In this document: piece after piece, positions 19,601 to 23,938 of the stretch
Layout: the number at the start of each line of letters is the position of its first letter
Position numbering within the stretch: position 1 is the stretch's first letter
From: Pelargonium cotyledonis
Taxonomy: Eukaryota; Streptophyta; Magnoliopsida; Geraniales; Geraniaceae
Length of the DNA stretch: 23,938 bases
Assembly (NCBI GenBank): GCA_036897625.1
Contig: JAYMTA010000817.1
Span: 1 to 23,938 of the forward strand
Reading direction: 5' to 3'
Position numbers and translations under genes: made by a program
The notes under the pieces: generated by a model
Told to the model about the DNA's origin: nothing
The model's input: the letters and a program-made list of their open reading frames with translations, nothing else
Databases searched by the model: none

Positions 19601-22519
19601 AATGCATTCAATGTTGATCAAGATTTTTTTTTATCAGCAATGAGCCATTATACTCGAAGTAGCAATGTTTCTCACTCCCCAAAGAGAGCGTCACCCTAAA
19701 CCCCACCCCACAAATCCCATCCCATACCGTCGACAAGGAGGCTCGAACTTGAGATCTCAGAGGGAATCCAAAGTGTTTTAACATTGATCAAGATGAAAGC
19801 AGAAAATGATAGAGCTCTTGCAAATTTGCTAACTCATTTCCCAACTTCAAAGAAAAGAAAAGCCAGGAGAGAATAAAACACGGTAGACATGCCATTTTGC
19901 CACCAACGGGACATCCCAATTGTTCAAGCGCCAAACTTAGCGGAGGTCATAGGTTCCAATCATATAGGATGGAGTAGGGTGGGGATAGGGAGAGGTTATG
20001 GAACAGGGGAAGAACTACCCCTATTGTGTACCTCAAAAAAAATTCCTTACGAAATAGACATGCCATTTTTTTATTGGAAGGGAAAAAGAAAAATTCACCT
20101 TGCTTCCCTACGTCTTATCTGGCGACATGATTTACCCATATGATGCTTTGGAGAAGAACCAGTAGATGTTAAACTGATCTGCCTTCTCATGGAACCTTCA
20201 CACTTTTCAACAGAACAGGAAGTACCCTTGCAGCCTTTCCATGACAAGCGTCCACCGGATACTAGAGAAAAATTATTATCAGAACCTGAAAAGTCGTCCG
20301 ATTCATTTCTTCTCACTATTGAATTGACAGAACTCTCTTCCTCTTTGACAGAATTAGCACCTTCAGTAAAATCGCAGGGGGTTTGTTGATCAGAGCTTGA
20401 ATCAAAATCCTCAGACAGGTCACTCATGTCTTGGCTCTCCAAAATGGCAAGAATATCTGATGTTGCTTTCTCAGCTTTCTTCCTTTGGAGAGACACAATC
20501 TTTAGTTGTTCCTCTAGTTCTGCTACCTGTTATATATACATAAACAAATTTGTAACTATTATAAATACATAAACAATCTCAGGTTCGAGCCTCAGTTGTT
20601 ACCTTGCTTATAATATATATTTATACACACACACACACAAAATTGTACCAGTACTAAACGAGTTTAAGGAAAAAGAGAGAAATGACTCATTCTTCAACAC
20701 TAAAGCGAACTAGGAAAGCTCCAAACTTCGAAGAGACAGCATTCCAACATACCATTTTTGACAGTTGGTCAACTCTCTGTTTTGCAGTTCTAGACACCGA
20801 TCTTTCAGACAGCAATCGAGCTCGAAGGAATTCAATAGTCATTGTGGAGTCTTCCATGCCAGCAGTTTTCCTGAGTAATAAGGACTCAATATATATAACT
20901 AGTGGAGAAAATGAAATGGAGCAAATCCAAAACAAGGATTCCCTACACAATACTACACGTTTTAAAATTCTGATTCAGATTTATCCCTTCTCCCTATCCT
21001 CCCTCATTCCCACAAATAAAATCGGCTCAATCACAAGCTTTTTTAGCCCCTTACTGATCAAGAAGAAAAAAGAAGCTTTAAGAGCCAACACATAAGAAGT
21101 GGAGAACGTGGAATGGAGCAAATTCAAACTAAGGATTCCCTACACAATACTCCGCATTTTAAAATTAAGATCCCGACTTATCCCTTCCCTGTATCCCCCC
21201 TTCTCCCCACAAATAAAGCCCATTCAATTACAAGCTTTGAAAGAACTGAGTGAACCTTAAAGTTTGAACCTTGGTTCAATTTGGCCCGCTAATGGTTAGA
21301 ATTAGAGGGTGAACTGCCAGATGAACAGAACCGTCCATTGAATCATTAGTCGGATGATTCAAACCACCTGGATAGCATTCTTTATGATTATATTATGGCT
21401 CTTGTGACCCATGATTTATTTCCTCATTGTTTAAGAGTTCTATTCCTACTAGACTCTAGAAATCTAGATAGTTTAAAATTAGGTTTTAAACTCTGTAACA
21501 ATATCAGAAGGCACAAGGAATGGCTTTAACGATTGACTATATGAACCTCAATTCTACAATCATACTTGTGTGAATGAAGACACAAGGAAAAATGCCGTGC
21601 TCGTCCAAATCAAGAACCAATATGCAGATTCAACTAAAAGATAAGGTAGACCTTATTCTCTTCAAAAGAAAACACCATCTTCAAAATCAAGGCTCAACTA
21701 AATTTGATCTAGAACAGTTTAAGGGAACTCCACTTTTAGATTATTTGTGTGGAAAAATAAAGTTTACTCAAAACTAATTGAAGAGACATGATAACTTGTA
21801 TTCAAAGACATTTCCCATCAAGTTGCTTTTGGGAGCAAACAAGAGCCAAAAAGTAGTTTCCACCATAATCCTAGAACAACAGAACATATCTATCAAGAGC
21901 TTGATTTGCACTACTACGAAGAACCCCTGAACATCAGAAACTTCAATTTAATACATCTACAAGCAGTTCAAATATGGAATAATAGAATTCACTAATAAAC
22001 AAATATCAGATTTTTAGTTTGACGATGATACATCTTAACAACCCCAAGTTTTCCAACTAGTGATACACTGATACTAGCCGAGATAATAGGCCCCTACATT
22101 GAAGAGAACCTATGATTTTAAACTTCATTTCTTATACCTTCTCAAAACATTTTTTGGAATGTAAGCTATATATCACAATGCCTAAATTCACATGAATCAC
22201 CTATGCTTAATACAAGCACAAGAGACGAAAGTAAACCTCCCTGACTGATCATTCTATTCACAAGTCAAAAGCTAAACTATATCTAAGTTACCTGGGAACC
22301 AAAATAAAAGATTAAGCAACAGAATCAAAGGTCCAAACACTCCCCAAAATCAATGCAGTCATACACAATTAACACAAACAAACAACAACAGATGATACTT
22401 ACAAAGCAGCTTGACCATAAAGGCATAAAGCCTAGCTCAAAGCCCCCAAAACACAAAACTTTGAAATACCCAGATGATATTTACCTCTGATCTTGGATAC
22501 CCTGTTCAGAATTATTCAT
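16647..22519 (-). CDS. Plant coiled-coil protein of unknown function, five exons
   Basis: Exons 22519-22485, 20870-20753, 20526-20099, 19323-18987 and 17738-16647 (35, 118, 428, 337, 1092 nt) give 669 residues. Every junction has GT-AG ends and keeps the frame. Residues 24-80 form a conserved-looking charged coiled coil (EFLRARLLSERSVSRTAKQR... then VAELEEQLKIVSLQRKKAEK). Exon 3 continues into an acidic Ser-rich stretch (DLSEDFDSSSDQQTP) and a basic end. Exon 4 (residues 195-306) contains a second coiled coil (LIGQYEEMENAQREWEEEKF). Exon 5 is mostly low-complexity and polar, with one ordered block around LGGVLEALKHARLSLQHKI. No signal peptide or membrane segment is seen. Such proteins are often labelled myosin-heavy-chain-like or USO1-like on coiled coils alone, which does not establish function. 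The four introns are 1614, 226, 775 and 1248 bp and contain several repeats. Confidence 0.85.
17885..18090. mobile_element. Stowaway (Tc1/mariner) MITE in intron 4
   Basis: The left end TTCCCTCCGACCCAAAATGA followed by GTGTCTACTTT is the familiar Stowaway terminal repeat. The right end reads AAAAGTAGACACTCATAAGA, then CACGGAG, its diverged complement. A TA lies directly before the left end, as expected for TA target duplication. The right terminus is decayed, so the end is approximate. About 206 bp and without coding capacity. Confidence 0.8.
19625..19783 (-). mobile_element. tRNA-derived SINE in intron 3, gene-sense orientation
   Basis: On the minus strand a pol III B box AGTTCGAGCCT lies at 19749-19739. 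It is followed by a G-rich body and an A tail (poly-T at 19624-19632 on the plus strand). The flanks share TTGATCAAGAT at 19614-19624 and 19784-19794, extendable to 13 of 15 matches. No clear A box is visible, so the tRNA-like head appears shortened or decayed. Confidence 0.75.
19899..20054 (+). mobile_element. tRNA-derived SINE in intron 3, antisense to the gene
   Basis: Flanked by perfect 15-bp copies of TAGACATGCCATTTT at 19884-19898 and 20055-20069. On the plus strand a B-box-like GGTTCCAATCA lies at 19952-19962, preceded by tRNA-like GCGCCAAACTTAGCGGAGG. The 3' portion is A-rich. The right target duplication ends only 29 bp from the exon 3 donor site. Confidence 0.8.
20536..20576. repeat. 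12-bp direct repeat next to a B-box-like motif
   Basis: ATACATAAACAA occurs at 20536-20547 and 20565-20576. A B-box-like GGTTCGAGCCT follows within about 10 bp. This may be the decayed remnant of a further SINE insertion in intron 2, but no tail or body is recognisable. Confidence 0.35.
20901..21238. repeat. Duplicated ~140-bp segment in intron 1
   Basis: The segment at 20901-21040 (AGTGGAGAAAATGAAATGGA ... ACAAGCTTT) recurs at 21099-21238 with roughly four-fifths identity, a 198-bp offset and about 58 bp of unrelated DNA between. Shared landmarks are AAGGATTCCCTACACAATAC and CACAAATAAA. Copy 1 starts 31 bp upstream (intronic side) of the exon 2 acceptor. Divergence shows it is not recent. 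Confidence 0.8.
21239..22484. other. Rest of intron 1 of the coiled-coil gene; nothing else recognised
   Basis: AT-rich intronic DNA, with no supported exon, RNA gene or bounded repeat. Confidence 0.5.
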
Positions 22520-23279
22520 GTTGCAACAAAACAAAAGAACCCCAGAAGACTCCAACTCTCAGGCACTCAACTTCTGTGACAAAATAACAGAAAATGGAGT
22601 TCTCTAAATGAGATCAAACAGTACATTTAGTACAAAAGAAGTGAAATTGCAGACAACCCAGTTGCTGGATTCACATAAAAAAGGCAAGGGAATCAAAAGA
22701 ATTGGAGAAAATGAGATACACCGTGTAGGGGAAATGAAACCCATGAAGCAGAATTATTATTATTATTATTTTTTTTTTTACTTTGACAGTGAAGAGAGGG
22801 AGGTTTAGATGGAAGGGGATAGGAAAAAGAACGGAGTTGAGGTCCGTTGGGAACAAACAAGGGAAGCTTCTATTTGCGACCATTTCAGCTGAACAAAGAT
22901 GGGACACACTACGCACGTTTTGTTGTGTTCATTACATCTGACTTCCATTTTCTAACCTCATTTTTAGGTTCTTCCCATTTTCTTTCCGAAACAAATGAGA
23001 TCTTTCAATTCTAACTAGTAGCTGCTTAGGGCCCGGCTTTCAGATTTTAAGCATAAAATGCAATGATTGTGCGGGATTATCCGACTCGGCTATAACATGA
23101 CCAATTTCGGGGTGGACTACAGAACGGTGAAATTACAGTCAGATGTCGAATATCCATCAAATTTGAGTTTAAATTATCAATTGTAGTTTAAACAATAACA
23201 AGTCAACATAGCCTCCTATGTTTCTAATAAAATACTAGATTAGACATTTTTTTGAAAAGAACGACACTTATTTTAATAA
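22520..23279. other. 5' flank of the coiled-coil gene; simple repeat
   Basis: This region must hold the 5' UTR and promoter of the minus-strand coiled-coil gene. An (ATT)n tract followed by poly-T lies at 22752-22779. No gene is seen between about 22900 and 23279. Confidence 0.5.
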
Positions 23280-23640
23280 GGGCTAATTGCAGTAAGACCT
23301 TATAAAAAATTGACTAATTGCAGAGAACCCACCAGTGAAACGTACTTTCGCATAAAACCCACCAATAGTTTGCTACAGTAGTTTTAACCGTTCAAATGGA
23401 TGAATTTTTTAACAAATGTTGATTAATTTTTTTAATGTCTAAAATGCCCTTTTTCTTCAACCTCTTGATGTCCTTGAAGATTCAGGCGACCATATGAATT
23501 TTCCGGTCGCCAGAATCTACATTTTGTTGCCGGACTTAATAAACTTGAACCAAAATTCCTTAATCAAATCGAAATAAATACAAAATCAAACCAATACTTG
23601 TCTTAGTTAAACCCAAATCAAACAAAAATATCACAAATTT
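23280..23640. mobile_element. Probable end of a MULE-like repeat
   Basis: GGGCTAATTGCAGTAAGACC, the repeated CTAATTGCAG (about 23283 and 23321), AAACCCACCA and AAATGCCCTTTTT are the kind of wording found at the ends of common plant Mutator-like non-autonomous elements. The other end and the target duplication would lie beyond the window, so the assignment is tentative. Confidence 0.35.
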
Positions 23641-23938
23641 ATACAAACTGAACCAAATCTGAAAAAATGAAAAAAAAATAACACAACTGTTTCAAATCTG
23701 GGTTCTCCGTCCATCGTCCATAGCCATGGTGGTCGGAGCTTTGACGGATCGAGCCCAGAGAGGGCCGCGCTGCAGAGCCCAGGCCGGAGCCAGGCTGCGC
23801 TCGGCTCGAGCTGCGCTGGTGCTGTTCAATGTGGAGGGTGGCGTCGTCGAGTGGGAGCGGCAGGACGGGGATTATGAGGGTCTCGTTCCAGCGGGGGCAG
23901 GTGTCGCCGTCGTCGTCGGCCCTGGTGGAGCACTTGCT
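23639..23938 (-). CDS. Partial open frame with C2-domain fragment, cut by window edge
   Basis: On the minus strand the frame is open from the edge for 99 codons to a TAA at 23641-23639. The first 38 residues (23938 to about 23825) include CSTRADDDGDTCPRWNETL, then IIPVLPLPLDDATLHIE. This fits the middle of a plant C2 domain, which binds Ca2+/phospholipid: the Asp-rich loop, PxWNE, then a beta strand. After DATLHIE the similarity stops and the sequence becomes low-complexity Ser/Arg/Gly-rich, then AT-rich. So it is either the last coding exon of a gene lying outside the window, or a captured gene fragment inside the adjacent MULE-like repeat. The abrupt loss of domain similarity and position next to the repeat favour capture, but the edge prevents a decision. 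Confidence 0.4.
   Translation of the reverse strand, partial: SKCSTRADDDGDTCPRWNETLIIPVLPLPLDDATLHIEQHQRSSSRAQPGSGLGSAARPSLGSIRQSSDHHGYGRWTENPDLKQLCYFFFIFSDLVQFV

Noticed and set aside
20682-21095. 137-codon plus-strand open frame
   Set aside because: It overlaps exon 2 of the coiled-coil gene in antisense and continues into the intronic duplication; no recognisable protein.
1-23938. CRISPR arrays, rRNA, known microRNA precursors or a novel multi-gene system
   Set aside because: No spacer-repeat arrays, no rRNA-like sequence and no match to mature plant microRNAs that I could recall; the genes are unrelated single plant genes.

Overview
The window looks like nuclear DNA from a eudicot plant. 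Coding sequences are interrupted by GT-AG introns, intergenic DNA is AT-rich, and the genes belong to plant-type families: a CYP77A cytochrome P450, an ATL-type RING-H2 protein, a His-rich small protein and a long coiled-coil protein. The transposable elements are also plant-typical: tRNA-derived SINEs, Stowaway, MULE-type and hAT-like MITEs, and a Ty1/copia fossil. The species cannot be fixed from the sequence alone.

Layout. 1-237: two short tandem arrays. 238-2686: AT-rich upstream DNA with a well-bounded MULE-type MITE (1382-1698) and a candidate epidermal L1 box (2538-2545). 2687-4240 (+): single-exon CYP77A-like P450. 4274-6358: intergenic, with a possible small element carrying a GC-rich island. 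6359-9991 (-): a three-exon membrane-anchored RING-H2 gene whose 2.5 kb second intron holds a SINE with a perfect 15-bp target duplication. 9992-10984: no gene seen. 10985-12770: Ty1/copia pol fossil split by a younger MITE-like insertion. 12771-15283: AT-rich, with one doubtful small membrane ORF. 15284-15733 (-): intronless His-rich small protein with its own TATA box. 16647-22519 (-): a five-exon gene for a 669-residue coiled-coil protein. Its introns contain two oppositely oriented SINEs, a Stowaway MITE and a 140-bp duplication. 23280-23938: the start of a MULE-like repeat, then a GC-rich open segment on the minus strand that reads as part of a C2 domain and runs off the window.

The genes do not form an obvious pathway. 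The P450 fits cutin and fatty-acid in-chain oxidation in epidermis. The RING protein fits membrane-associated ubiquitin ligation. The other two intact genes are plant-type proteins whose function I do not recognise. I saw no novel multi-gene system. The most rewarding items are the two unnamed protein genes, the intron SINEs with clean target duplications, and the possible gene-fragment capture at the right edge. Exon boundaries were deduced by hand from frame continuity and splice sites, without transcript evidence.
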